From NCBI RefSeq assembly GCF_000716545.1, contig NZ_JNWZ01000034.1:7284-71283 (forward strand): DNA of 64,000 bases. Reading direction: 5' to 3'. Shown piece after piece: positions 44,870 to 53,191 of the stretch. Position 1 is the first letter of the stretch, and the number at the start of each line of letters is the position of its first letter. Position numbers and translations under genes: made by a program. This DNA is from Kitasatospora phosalacinea. GTDB lineage: Bacteria; Actinomycetota; Actinomycetes; Streptomycetales; Streptomycetaceae. The notes under the pieces were generated by a model. That model did no database searches. It had not been told where the DNA came from and saw nothing but the letters and a program-made list of their open reading frames with translations.

Positions 44870-45677
44870 AGCGGAACCCTCCGAACTGCTGGACGGCATC
44901 GGCGATCTCTTTCGCGGTGGCCGCCTGCTGGTCGCCCGGCAGGGGGGCGGGGCCCGCGGCGCGGGAGTAGTCGGTGAGCTTCCAGTCGCTGCCGGTCCAG
45001 CGCATGGTGACGGTCAGGGTGTACCAGTCCTGGGTGACCGGGACCGTGGAGCCCTCGCCGGCCAGGCCGTACAGGCCGGTGCACCAGACGTCGACCCGGG
45101 TGGCGGTGTCGGCCCCGTTGGTGGTGCGGGTGCCGACCGGGACGATCCGGCTGACGAAGGTCTGGCCCTTGGGCGCCCTGCCCTCGGCGTCGAGCCCGTA
45201 CCGGGTGACCGTCTCCGGCGTGAACGCCTGGTCCAGGCGGGCCTGGAGGGCGGGGAGGGCGGTGGGGTCGGCGAGGGTGGCGAGGACGGTGCGGCGGCTG
45301 TCGGTGCGGAACATGTCGGCGGAGCCCAGCGCGACGGCGTAGTTGGCGGCGGCGGACTGCGCGCCCTGGTCGGTGTGCGGGTAGCCGGTGCCGATGCCGT
45401 TGACCGTGGCGGTGACGGGCTGCTGGCCGCTGGCCGCGGTGCGGTCGGGGGAGGCCCCGGCGGCGGGGGCGCGGTCGCCCGAGGTGGCGGAGGTGCCGCG
45501 GTCGACCGGGGGCTTGTCGCGGTTGGCGACGGAGACGGCGACGACCAGCAGGGTGACGATGCCGAGGACGGTCAGGAGGGCGCGCAGCGGCCTGGGCTGG
45601 CGGCCGGTCACGTGGGCGGTCTGTTCGGCGACCGGTAGCCGCGTACGGGTGTGCGGCTGGTCGTCGGACAACGGCAC
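44859..45677 (-). CDS. VirB8/TcpC-like bitopic membrane protein
   Basis: 272 residues. A 30-residue cytoplasmic head, one membrane helix (~31-51, RALLTVLGIVTLLVVAVSVA), a ~60-residue Ala/Ser/Gly linker, then an extracellular domain of ~170 residues with NTF2-like strands (YTLTVTMRWTGSDWKLTDYS). VirB8 and TcpC scaffold proteins share this plan. The start is GTG 45677 with AGGAGG 6-7 bases upstream; the frame is open further upstream but Arg/Pro-rich and unlikely to be coding. It overlaps the next gene. Confidence 0.65.
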   Translation of the reverse strand: MPLSDDQPHTRTRLPVAEQTAHVTGRQPRPLRALLTVLGIVTLLVVAVSVANRDKPPVDRGTSATSGDRAPAAGASPDRTAASGQQPVTATVNGIGTGYPHTDQGAQSAAANYAVALGSADMFRTDSRRTVLATLADPTALPALQARLDQAFTPETVTRYGLDAEGRAPKGQTFVSRIVPVGTRTTNGADTATRVDVWCTGLYGLAGEGSTVPVTQDWYTLTVTMRWTGSDWKLTDYSRAAGPAPLPGDQQAATAKEIADAVQQFGGFRYAR

Positions 45678-45813
45678 GGGGGCCCTCCTGGTGGGGCGCC
45701 GTCGCGCGGGGCGGCGGCGCGGTGGCGTGACGGGTGCCCGGTGCGGGAGCGGGCGGTGGCGGGGTGGTGGGTCGGGTCGGGTCGACTGCGCCGGGGCGGG
45801 AGTTGTCCGATCG

Positions 45814-46161
45814 TCAGATGGCCATGCCGTACACAATGGTGAACAGGGTGCCGAGCGAACCGATGATGAACACGCCGGTCAGGCCGGCGATGATCAGCCC
45901 CTTGCCCTGTTCGGCGCTGAAGGTGTCGCGCATCGCGGTGGCGCCGATCCGCTGCTTGGCGGCGCCCCAGATGGCGATCCCGAGGCAGACCAGGATCGCG
46001 ACGGCCATCACGACCTGCACCATCACCCGGGCCGAGGAGCCGAGGGTGGCGAACGGGCCCCAGTCGGGGGCGATCCCGCCGATGATGGTGTCGATGTCGG
46101 CCTTCTTCGGCGGGTCCTCCGCCAGGTACCGGATCACTGCGCTGTCCACGTTCAAGTCCAT
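45814..46161 (-). CDS. small two-helix membrane protein (VirB2/TrbC-pilin-like)
   Basis: 115 residues. A short acidic N-terminus without a classical signal peptide precedes two membrane helices (~45-67 and ~88-112: VMVQVVMAVAILVCLGIAIW and LIIAGLTGVFIIGSLGTLFT) joined by a charged loop (KQRIGATAMRDTFSAEQGKG). Size and topology match VirB2/TrbC-like pilin subunits. It is the first gene of the five-gene minus-strand operon. Pilin identity is inferred from position and topology, not from a sequence motif. Confidence 0.6.
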   Translation of the reverse strand: MDLNVDSAVIRYLAEDPPKKADIDTIIGGIAPDWGPFATLGSSARVMVQVVMAVAILVCLGIAIWGAAKQRIGATAMRDTFSAEQGKGLIIAGLTGVFIIGSLGTLFTIVYGMAI

Positions 46162-46410
46162 CCCATCTCACCGCCCGATCAGGAAAATTCAAGGCCCCGG
46201 ACCACGGTCGAGCGAAGGGGCAGGTCCCATTCTTGGCCAGATCTGACGTCGACTTGGCTGCTTCTCGCGGATTGCTCGTGGCTGGCCGGACGCCTCCGCC
46301 AGGATGGCCGGTGCCTCAAGGATACTTCGCGCTCCTGGTATCTGTGATGATTGCACCGGGCAATTGCGCAACAGGACATGGCCGCTGACGTTCCGTCGGG
46401 ATGGTGCTGG

Positions 46411-47469
46411 ATGGTGCTCCGGAAAGCTCGGCTGGCGGGTGCCGCGACGGCGGTGCTCGCCATCGGTTTCGTCGGCGTCGTGACGCTCGGCACGTACGCG
46501 GCCGGCGGGGTCCCCGGGCGCTCCTCCGCGCGCAACCCGGGGCTGTCCGGCGGGACGGTGCCGGCCGCGTACCGGGAGCAGATCCAGAAGTGGGGCGCGC
46601 TCTGCGCGGAGATCTCCGCGCCGATGCTGGCCGCCCAGCTCTACCAGGAGAGCGGCTTCGACCCGCAGGCCAAGAGCCCGGCCAGGGCGTACGGGATGGC
46701 CCAGTTCCTGGAGGCCACCTGGGCCACGTACGGGACGGACGGCGACGGCGACGGCAAGCGGGACATCTGGAACGCCTACGACGCCATCGCCTCCGCCGCC
46801 ACCTACGACTGCGCGCTGGCCCGGGACGTGGACAAGGTGCCCGGCGACCGGCAGGCCAACATGCTGGCGGCGTACAACGCCGGTCCGTACGCTGTGATCG
46901 AGCACAAGGGGATCCCGCCGTACAAGGAGACCCAGGGCTACGTGCGCAGCATCCAGGCGCTGGCGAAGTCCTTCACGACGCCGGTCGACCCGGGCACCCG
47001 GTCGGCGCTCTCCAAGGAGGCGGCCGGGGCGATCTGGTTCGCGCAGGGCAAGCTGGGCACCGACTACCTGTGGGGCGGCACCGGGCAGACCTGGGAGGAC
47101 GGGCGGTTCGACTGCTCGGGCCTGACCCAGGCCGCGTACGAGAGCGTCGGCATCCAGCTGCCCCGGGTCGCCAACGACCAGTGGTACGCCGGGCCGCACC
47201 CGTCCCGGGACCAACTGCTCCCCGGCGACCTGGTGTTCTTCGCCAACGACCTGGGGGACCCGCGCACCATCCACCACGTCGGCATCTACGTCGGCGGCGG
47301 GTACATGATCGACGCCCCGCACACCGGGGCCAAGGTGCGCTACGACACCATCGACCAGCGGGACTACATCGGCGCGACCCGGGTCACCTCGGACGGGGCC
47401 GCCGCGCTGCCCAACCGGAACCCGAACGACGGCACCATCACGAAGAGCGGGGGCCCGGTCGTCAGCTGA
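46411..47469 (+). CDS. bifunctional lytic transglycosylase and NlpC/P60 endopeptidase
   Basis: 352 residues, exported (helix ~8-31, no lipobox). An SLT-type lysozyme domain with catalytic Glu80 in LYQESGFDPQAK and the later MLAAYNAGPYAV cleaves glycan strands. An NlpC/P60 domain with Cys235 in FDCSGLTQAAY, His289 in HHVGIYVGGGY and His304 cleaves peptide stems. Enzymes of this two-domain plan (VirB1/TcpG-like) open the wall for T4SS of Gram-positive bacteria. It is divergent from the T4SS-like operon. The start is uncertain (ATG 46411 or 46378). Confidence 0.85.
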   Translation: MVLRKARLAGAATAVLAIGFVGVVTLGTYAAGGVPGRSSARNPGLSGGTVPAAYREQIQKWGALCAEISAPMLAAQLYQESGFDPQAKSPARAYGMAQFLEATWATYGTDGDGDGKRDIWNAYDAIASAATYDCALARDVDKVPGDRQANMLAAYNAGPYAVIEHKGIPPYKETQGYVRSIQALAKSFTTPVDPGTRSALSKEAAGAIWFAQGKLGTDYLWGGTGQTWEDGRFDCSGLTQAAYESVGIQLPRVANDQWYAGPHPSRDQLLPGDLVFFANDLGDPRTIHHVGIYVGGGYMIDAPHTGAKVRYDTIDQRDYIGATRVTSDGAAALPNRNPNDGTITKSGGPVVS

Positions 47470-47636
47470 CCCGACATGTGCACGCCCGGTGGACGGTGAG
47501 TCAAGTTTGCATAACAGTGCGTTTCGACGGAAACCGCGGCGGCCTTGATCGCGTTGACTGAGGAGGCTACCGGTCGTCCGCACCCGGAAGCACCACGATC
47601 TGGGACCACTGCGGAGAGCGGACAGGGAGGTGCGGC

Positions 47637-48386
47637 GTGCCGACGCTGCTCGCCGACGCCGGAACCGGTTCGGGCGACCCCGACCTCGGCCTGCTCAAGG
47701 CCGTCAACGGCCTGGCCGCCGACGCCCCCGGCTGGCTGGACTCACTGGTCGCCTGGACGGCCGAGTACGGCATCCTGCTCGGCCTGGCCGTGGTCGGCCT
47801 GGTCGCCTGGCTGAGCGCCCGCCGCCGCCCGGACGCCCCGGTCGCGGTGGCCGGCGTGCTGTGGGCGCCGCTGGCCGTCGCCATCGCCGAGCTCGCCAAC
47901 CTGCCGATCTCCAAGCTCGTCGACCGGCCCCGCCCCTTCGTCAGCCACCCCGAGCTGGACGTCCTGGTGCCGGGCAAGGAGGACACGCTCTCCTTCGTCA
48001 GCGACCACTCGTCGATGTCCATGGCGATCGCGGTCGCCCTGTTCCTGGTCAACCGCAGGCTCGGCCTGGTCGCCGGCGCGCTCGCCCTGCTGCAGGGCTT
48101 CTGCCGGCTGTTCGTCGGCGTGCACTACCCGACCGACGTGATCGGCGGCTACGCGCTGGCCACCGCCGTGGTGCTGCTGCTCGCCCCGATCGCGATGGCC
48201 GTCCTGGTGCCGCTGTGCCACGCCCTGTCGCGCACCGCGCTGCGTCCGCTGGTGGTGGCCCGCGGCGCCGGCGCGGCTTCCGGCGGGCGCCGCTCGGCCG
48301 CGTCCGCCGCCCGCCGCCCGGGGCGCCGCCGGGGCCAGGACGAGCCGCGGCCGGGCCGGGACCGGGAGTCGGACCTCGCCGCCTGA
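47637..48386 (+). CDS. PAP2-family membrane phosphatase
   Basis: 249 residues with about five membrane helices. The three PAP2 phosphatase motifs are KLVDRPRPF, SFVSDHSSMSMA (SDH in place of the usual PSGH) and RLFVGVHYPTDVIGG. The fold hydrolyses lipid phosphates such as undecaprenyl pyrophosphate or phosphatidic acid on the outer face of the membrane. The C-terminus is a ~45-residue Arg/Ala-rich tail. The start is GTG 47637 with GGGAGG 6 bases upstream. Confidence 0.88.
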   Translation: MPTLLADAGTGSGDPDLGLLKAVNGLAADAPGWLDSLVAWTAEYGILLGLAVVGLVAWLSARRRPDAPVAVAGVLWAPLAVAIAELANLPISKLVDRPRPFVSHPELDVLVPGKEDTLSFVSDHSSMSMAIAVALFLVNRRLGLVAGALALLQGFCRLFVGVHYPTDVIGGYALATAVVLLLAPIAMAVLVPLCHALSRTALRPLVVARGAGAASGGRRSAASAARRPGRRRGQDEPRPGRDRESDLAA

Positions 48387-48436
48387 CCGGGCGCCCCTGC
48401 GGGGCGGCCGGGCGAGGGGGGCCGCTGGGCGGGGGC

Positions 48437-48646
48437 TCAGGCGACGTTGCTGTCCGCGCCGTTCTCCGCGAGGTGGCCCGCGGCGTCCCGCCGGGACTTG
48501 TCGCGGGAGCGCCGGCCGGGGGCGAACCAGCCGCAGCCGCACTGGGCGAAGCTGAACGAGCCGCGCTCCACCACCTCCACCCGGTGCTCGTCCGGGCGGT
48601 CGGTCCGTGATGCCCGGCCGGGTGCCTCCGGGCCCTGTTCTGCCAC
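48437..48646 (-). CDS. 69-residue conserved small protein with a CxC motif
   Basis: From GTG 48646 to 48437. A central strand-like stretch with two cysteines (SFSFAQCGCGWFAPGRRSRD) is followed by a basic then acidic tail. The CxCxWF core recalls small streptomycete hypothetical proteins. Function unknown; two cysteines alone do not make a metal site but could contribute to one in a dimer. A TACGGT element lies 7 bases before the GTG. Confidence 0.6.
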   Translation of the reverse strand: MAEQGPEAPGRASRTDRPDEHRVEVVERGSFSFAQCGCGWFAPGRRSRDKSRRDAAGHLAENGADSNVA

Positions 48647-48653
48647 GCCCTTC

Positions 48654-48659
48654 ACCGTA
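48654..48659 (-). promoter_or_regulatory. -10 element of a leaderless promoter (69-residue protein)
   Basis: TACGGT on the minus strand, 7 bases before GTG 48646. Confidence 0.5.
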
Positions 48660-48804
48660 TCCCGCCGGGGCGGCGCGGCTTCCCGTCCGTCCGGTGAACA
48701 TCGGCGTAACCTTCCCCGCCCGGTCTCGTTCACCTGGCGAGCGCTCCGCCCATCCGGGGCGGTTGCTTGCCGGGTCATCCGGGCCCGAGGGGGTTGTCGA
48801 AGAA

Positions 48805-49635
48805 GTGAAGATGCTCAACCGCGCCGCCACCGCGGCCCTGCTCGTCACCGCACTGTCGGCCTGCACCGGCGGCGGGCAGGACCGGTCGTCCTCCGCCGAC
48901 CAGCTGTCCCCGGACCCGCTGACGGCGGTCCGCTCGGCCGCCGACATCACCGGCCGGACGGGATCGGTGCGGGCGGCCACCGAGCTGATCACCGAGTCCG
49001 CCGAGAAGAAGGCGGTGTTCAACGGCGCCGGCGGCTACGACTACGTGAAGCGGATCGGCCGGCTGGAGATCGACGTCCCGCCCGGCGCCGCGACCACCGG
49101 GAAGATCACCGAGGTGGTGCTGCCCGGCACGGTGTACCTGCAGAACAGCGGCGCGAAGATCCCCGAGGGCAAGTGGGTCAAGCTGGACGTGCGCCAGCTC
49201 CCGGACGGCAACCTGGTCAGCTCGGGCGCGACCGACCCGGCCACCGCCGCGGGCGCGCTGCGCGGCGCGCAGCGCGCCGAGTTGGTCGGCACCGAGTCGG
49301 TGGGCGGCGTGGAGCTCAAGCACTACAGGGGCGCGCTGGACTTGGCGAAGGCCGCCGACGCGACCGGCGGCCGCGGGGCGGACGGGCTGCGGATGGCCGC
49401 CCAGACCTTCACCGTGAAGGAGGTCCCGTACGAGGCCTGGCTGGACGGCCAGGGCCGGCTGCACAAGGTGGTGGAGAACTTCACCTTCGCCGGGGTGGCC
49501 GGCTCCACCGCGGCGAAGGACCAGGTCAAGGTGGTCTCCACGCTGTCGCTCACCGACTTCGGCAAGCCGGTGGAGGCCGCCGAGCCCGCCGCCGCCGACA
49601 TCTACTCGATGAAGGCCGACCCCTCGCCGAAGTGA
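48805..49635 (+). CDS. lipoprotein, LppX/LprG-like fold candidate
   Basis: 276 residues. A lipoprotein signal peptide with lipobox LSAC (Cys20) is followed by a mature domain of regular beta strands (VVLPGTVYLQNSGAKIPEGK, VGGVELKHYRGALDLAKAAD, PYEAWLDGQGRLHKVVENFT). The pattern of a curved sheet closed by AWLDGQGRL resembles LolA/LppX-type lipoproteins that carry lipids. Cargo unknown. GTG 48805 is preferred over ATG 48811 for spacing from GAGGGGG; either gives the same mature protein. Confidence 0.75.
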   Translation: MKMLNRAATAALLVTALSACTGGGQDRSSSADQLSPDPLTAVRSAADITGRTGSVRAATELITESAEKKAVFNGAGGYDYVKRIGRLEIDVPPGAATTGKITEVVLPGTVYLQNSGAKIPEGKWVKLDVRQLPDGNLVSSGATDPATAAGALRGAQRAELVGTESVGGVELKHYRGALDLAKAADATGGRGADGLRMAAQTFTVKEVPYEAWLDGQGRLHKVVENFTFAGVAGSTAAKDQVKVVSTLSLTDFGKPVEAAEPAAADIYSMKADPSPK

Positions 49636-49767
49636 CCCGCGGTGCCGGGCCACCCGTTTCGGGCGGCAGAGATGGCCCGTCCGTGCCATGTGGCCCGGCC
49701 CGCCGCTGCCTACGCTGGTGGGGGCGGGCGAGCGGGGCGGCGGACGGGCGCGGAAGGGGTGGAGGCC

Positions 49768-49953
49768 ATGGCATCCGGGGAGAGCGGCACCGGCGGCCAC
49801 GACAGAACCGCGCTGGACGAGATCGACCTGACCGGCGAACTGATGATCGCCGCCTCGGCCAGCCGCGCGGAGCGACTGGCCGCCGAGCAGATCGACGAAG
49901 TCCTGCTGGCCCGGCGCGAACCGGACCTCCCGGCGAACGGGCCGCGCGACTGA
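49768..49953 (+). CDS. 61-residue acidic small protein
   Basis: From ATG 49768 with AAGGGG 8 bases upstream (and GGAGG closer). The product has a Gly-rich head, then two short helices (LDEIDLTGELMIAASASRAE, LAAEQIDEVLLARR). No cysteine, signal or membrane segment is present. The sequence is unlike a shadow frame because it keeps a balanced composition. I do not recognise a function. Confidence 0.6.
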   Translation: MASGESGTGGHDRTALDEIDLTGELMIAASASRAERLAAEQIDEVLLARREPDLPANGPRD

Positions 49954-49994
49954 CCTGCGGTCAGCCGACCCGGCCGGGGCGGGCGTTCACCGGC

Positions 49995-50348
49995 TCAGGT
50001 GCGCAGCAGCCGGGCGATGGCGGCGCTGGCCTCGGCGACCTTGGCGTTCAGCTCCTCGCCGCCGTCCTCCGCGGCGGCCGCGGCGGCGACGCAGTGCCGC
50101 AGGTGCTCCTCCAGCAGGGAGAGCGCGAAGGACTGCAGCGCCTTGGTGGAGGCGGACACCTGGGTGAGGATGTCGATGCAGTACACGTCCTCGTCGACCA
50201 TCCGCTGCAGGCCGCGGATCTGACCCTCGATCCGGCGCAGCCGCTTGAGGTGCGCCTCCTTCTCGCCGCTGTAGCCGTGCGGCCCGGCGGCGGCGCCGTG
50301 GCAGGCCGCCGGCGCGGTGTCGGTGCTCGGGGTGTCGATGGTGGTCAT
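49995..50348 (-). CDS. csoR: CsoR-family copper-sensing repressor
   Basis: 117 residues, all-helical DUF156/CsoR protein. The copper(I) ligands are at Cys57 (VYCIDIL), His82 and Cys86 (EEHLRHC); spacing of 25 and 4 equals that of S. lividans CsoR (Cys75, His100, Cys104). The helix HLKRLRRIEGQIRGLQRMVD carries the DNA-binding basic patch. CsoR represses copper export and buffering genes until copper binds. No copper ATPase is adjacent, so targets lie elsewhere. The ATG has AGAGGGC 8 bases upstream. Confidence 0.85.
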   Translation of the reverse strand: MTTIDTPSTDTAPAACHGAAAGPHGYSGEKEAHLKRLRRIEGQIRGLQRMVDEDVYCIDILTQVSASTKALQSFALSLLEEHLRHCVAAAAAAEDGGEELNAKVAEASAAIARLLRT

Positions 50349-50600
50349 CCGGTCTGCCCTCTTGGTCTCGGTGCTCGGCCCGCCCCCGGCCCTCGGCCGG
50401 GAGGTACCCCCAGATCCAACACTCGGCACCGGCCTGGTGTTCCGCCGTCCGGGCGTCAGGTCAGAGATCCCCCTGCAGAGCGGGAGCAAACCGGCGTGTC
50501 GTGGGACACACTTAGGGCGCGCGTCGGCAACCCCGTGTTCATGGACGGGGGGCGTGCGCCTAGCATCGTCAAGTACCGACCCCGCACATCGGAGATTTCC

Positions 50601-51221
50601 GTGCGTTTTAGCCTGACCCCGAAGGAGACGAGCTTCTACGACATGTTCGCCGCCGCAGCGGAGAACCTCGTCGTCGGATCGAAGCTCCTGCTGGAACTGC
50701 TGGGCTCTGACGTGTCAGCCCGCGCGGAGATCGTCGAGCGCATGCGCGCCGCCGAGCACGCCGGTGACGACACCACCCATGCGATCTTCCACCAGCTGAA
50801 CTCCTCGTTCATCACCCCGTTCGACCGGGAGGACATCTACAACCTGGCCTCCTCGCTGGACGACATCATGGACTTCATGGAGGAGGCCGTCGACCTGGTC
50901 GTGCTGTACGACATCGAGGTCCTCCCCAAGGGCGTCGAGCAGCAGATCGAGGTGCTGGCCCGGGCGGCCGAGCTGACCGCGGAGGCGATGCCCAACCTGC
51001 GGTCGATGTCGAACCTCACCGAGTACTGGATCGAGGTGAACCGGCTGGAGAACCAGGCGGACCAGATCCACCGCAAGCTGCTGGCCCACCTGTTCTCCGG
51101 CCAGTACGAGGCGATCGAGGTGCTGAAGCTCAAGCAGGTCGTGGACGTCCTCGAAGAGGCCGCCGACGCGTTCGAGCACGTGGCCAACACGGTGGAGACC
51201 ATCGCCGTCAAGGAGTCCTGA
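50601..51221 (+). CDS. PhoU-like DUF47 protein, Pit accessory
   Basis: 206 residues, helical, cytoplasmic. The start MRFSLTPKETSFYDMFAAAA and segments AEHAGDDTTHAIFHQLNSSF and FDREDIYNLASSLDDIMDFM carry the E/DxxxD-type metal-binding pattern of PhoU/DUF47 bundles. It directly precedes pit (5 bp between stop and start). Such pairs are common, and the DUF47 protein modulates the transporter. The GTG follows CGGAGA. Confidence 0.92.
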   Translation: MRFSLTPKETSFYDMFAAAAENLVVGSKLLLELLGSDVSARAEIVERMRAAEHAGDDTTHAIFHQLNSSFITPFDREDIYNLASSLDDIMDFMEEAVDLVVLYDIEVLPKGVEQQIEVLARAAELTAEAMPNLRSMSNLTEYWIEVNRLENQADQIHRKLLAHLFSGQYEAIEVLKLKQVVDVLEEAADAFEHVANTVETIAVKES

Positions 51222-51226
51222 CCTCC

Positions 51227-52222
51227 GTGGACATGGCAGCACTGATCGTCGTCATCGGCGTCGCTTTCTTCTTCACGTACACGAACGGCTTCCACGACTC
51301 CGCCAACGCCATCGCCACCTCGGTCTCCACCCGGGCGCTGACCCCCCGGGCGGCACTGGCGATGGCCGCGGTGATGAACCTGGCGGGCGCGTTCCTCGGC
51401 AGCGGGGTCGCGAAGACCGTCTCCGAGGGGATCATCGAGACCCCGACCGGCAGCAAGGGCATGGCGATCCTGTTCTCGGCCCTGGTCGGGGCGATCGCCT
51501 GGAACCTGCTGACCTGGTACTTCGGCCTGCCCTCCTCCTCCTCGCACGCGCTGTTCGGCGGCATGGTGGGCGCGGCGCTGGCCGGCGGCATCGGGGTGGT
51601 CTGGCACGGCGTGGTCGACAAGATCATCGTTCCGATGATCGTCTCGCCGGTGGTCGGCCTGATCGGCGGCTTCCTGGTGATGCTGGCGATCCTGTGGATC
51701 TTCCGGCGGGCCAACCCGCACAAGGCCAAGCGCAACTTCCGGGTGGCGCAGACCGCCTCGGCGGCCGCGATGGCGCTGGCGCACGGCCTGCAGGACGCCC
51801 AGAAGACGATGGGCATCGTGGTGATGGCGCTGACCATCTCCGGCCACCAGTCCGGCAACGGCATCCCGATCTGGGTGAAGATCTCCTGCGCCGCGATGCT
51901 CTCGCTGGGCACCTACGCGGGCGGCTGGCGGATCATGCGCACCCTCGGCCGGAAGATCATCGAGCTGGACCCGCCGCAGGGCTTCGCCGCCGAGGCCACC
52001 GCCTCCGCGGTCATGTACGTCACCTCGTTCGTCTACGCGGCGCCGATCTCCACCACCCACGTGATCACCTCGGCGATCATGGGCGTGGGCGCCACCAAGC
52101 GGGTCCGCGCGGTCCGCTGGGGGGTGGCGAAGAACATCGTGATGGGCTGGTTCATCACCATGCCGGCGGCGGCGATCGTGGCCGCCGCGATGTACGGGAT
52201 CGTCAACCTGCTGGTGCTGTGA
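51227..52222 (+). CDS. pit: low-affinity inorganic phosphate transporter Pit
   Basis: 331 residues, ~10 membrane helices, PiT family symporter that brings in metal-phosphate with protons. The two duplicated signature repeats are FTYTNGFHDSANAIATSVST at the N-terminus and AAPISTTHVITSAIMGVGAT near the C-terminus; LTWYFGLPSSSSHALFGG is also typical. GTG 51227 is used because AAGGAG lies 10 bases upstream; ATG 51233 is close by. It forms an operon with the DUF47 gene. Confidence 0.95.
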   Translation: MDMAALIVVIGVAFFFTYTNGFHDSANAIATSVSTRALTPRAALAMAAVMNLAGAFLGSGVAKTVSEGIIETPTGSKGMAILFSALVGAIAWNLLTWYFGLPSSSSHALFGGMVGAALAGGIGVVWHGVVDKIIVPMIVSPVVGLIGGFLVMLAILWIFRRANPHKAKRNFRVAQTASAAAMALAHGLQDAQKTMGIVVMALTISGHQSGNGIPIWVKISCAAMLSLGTYAGGWRIMRTLGRKIIELDPPQGFAAEATASAVMYVTSFVYAAPISTTHVITSAIMGVGATKRVRAVRWGVAKNIVMGWFITMPAAAIVAAAMYGIVNLLVL

Positions 52223-52271
52223 CCCGCACGGACGGTTGAACCACCGCGGCCGCCGGCCGCGAGCGCGCACG

Positions 52272-52310
52272 GGAAGGGCCCGCCCCCACGGCACGGGGGC
52301 GGGCCCTTCC
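52272..52310. terminator. bidirectional terminator between pit and pstB
   Basis: Perfect 16-bp arms (GGAAGGGCCCGCCCCC) with a 7-base loop, between convergent genes. Confidence 0.9.
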
Positions 52311-52373
52311 TCCTGACTCCGCGGCGGCACCGCCATGCAGCGCCGCGGAGCGGTTCGTGCGGCGCGGGGCCGA

Positions 52374-53150
52374 TCAGCCGAAGCGGCCGGAGATGTAGTC
52401 CTCGGTGGCCTGGACGGACGGGTTGGAGAAGATCCGCTGGGTGTCGTCCAGCTCGACCAGCTTGCCGGGCTGGCCGACGCCCGCCAGGTTGAAGAAGGCG
52501 GTGCGGTCGGAGACCCGGGCCGCCTGCTGCATGTTGTGGGTCACGATCACGATGGTGAACTGCGACTTGAGCTCGCCGATCAGGTCCTCGATGGCGAGGG
52601 TGGAGATCGGGTCGAGGGCCGAGCAGGGCTCGTCCATCAGCAGCACCTCGGGCTCGACCGCGATCGCCCGGGCGATGCACAGGCGCTGCTGTTGGCCGCC
52701 GGAGAGGCCCGCGCCGGGCTTGTTGAGGCGGTCCTTGACCTCGTTCCACAGGTTGGCGCCCTGCAGGGACTTCTCCACCACGCCGTCCAGCACGGACTTC
52801 TTCTTCACCCCGGCCAGCTTGAGGCCGGCCACCACGTTGTCGTAGATCGACATGGTGGGGAACGGGTTGGGGCGCTGGAACACCATGCCGACTGAGCGGC
52901 GGACGGCGACCGGGTCGACGTTCGCGCCGTACAGGTTCTCGTCGTCCAGCATCACCTTGCCCTCGACGCGGGCGCCGGGGATCACCTCGTGCATCCGGTT
53001 GAGGGTGCGCAGGAAGGTGGACTTGCCGCAGCCCGAGGGGCCGATGAAGGCGGTCACCGAACGGGGCTCGATGGTCATCGAGATGTCGTCGATGGCGCGG
53101 GTGGAACCGTAGTAGGCGGACAGTCCGCTGACGTCGATGCGCTTGGCCAT
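52374..53150 (-). CDS. pstB: phosphate ABC transporter ATPase PstB
   Basis: 258 residues. Walker [10 protein letters not shown], signature LSGGQQQRL and Walker [14 protein letters not shown] define the ABC ATPase; [17 protein letters not shown] is the PstB-specific Q-loop. It energises high-affinity phosphate uptake through PstA/PstC. It is the last gene of pstSCAB, 41 bp after pstA. The ribosome site is weak (GAAAGACC). Confidence 0.97.
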   Translation of the reverse strand: MAKRIDVSGLSAYYGSTRAIDDISMTIEPRSVTAFIGPSGCGKSTFLRTLNRMHEVIPGARVEGKVMLDDENLYGANVDPVAVRRSVGMVFQRPNPFPTMSIYDNVVAGLKLAGVKKKSVLDGVVEKSLQGANLWNEVKDRLNKPGAGLSGGQQQRLCIARAIAVEPEVLLMDEPCSALDPISTLAIEDLIGELKSQFTIVIVTHNMQQAARVSDRTAFFNLAGVGQPGKLVELDDTQRIFSNPSVQATEDYISGRFG

Positions 53151-53191
53151 GGTCTTTCGTCTTCTCTCGTCTGTTCGTACGTCAGTCGGTG

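Noticed and set aside
40637-47469. Integrative conjugative element
   Set aside because: No integrase, excisionase, relaxase, TraB/FtsK translocase, replication gene or tRNA-linked att repeat, and base composition matches the surroundings.
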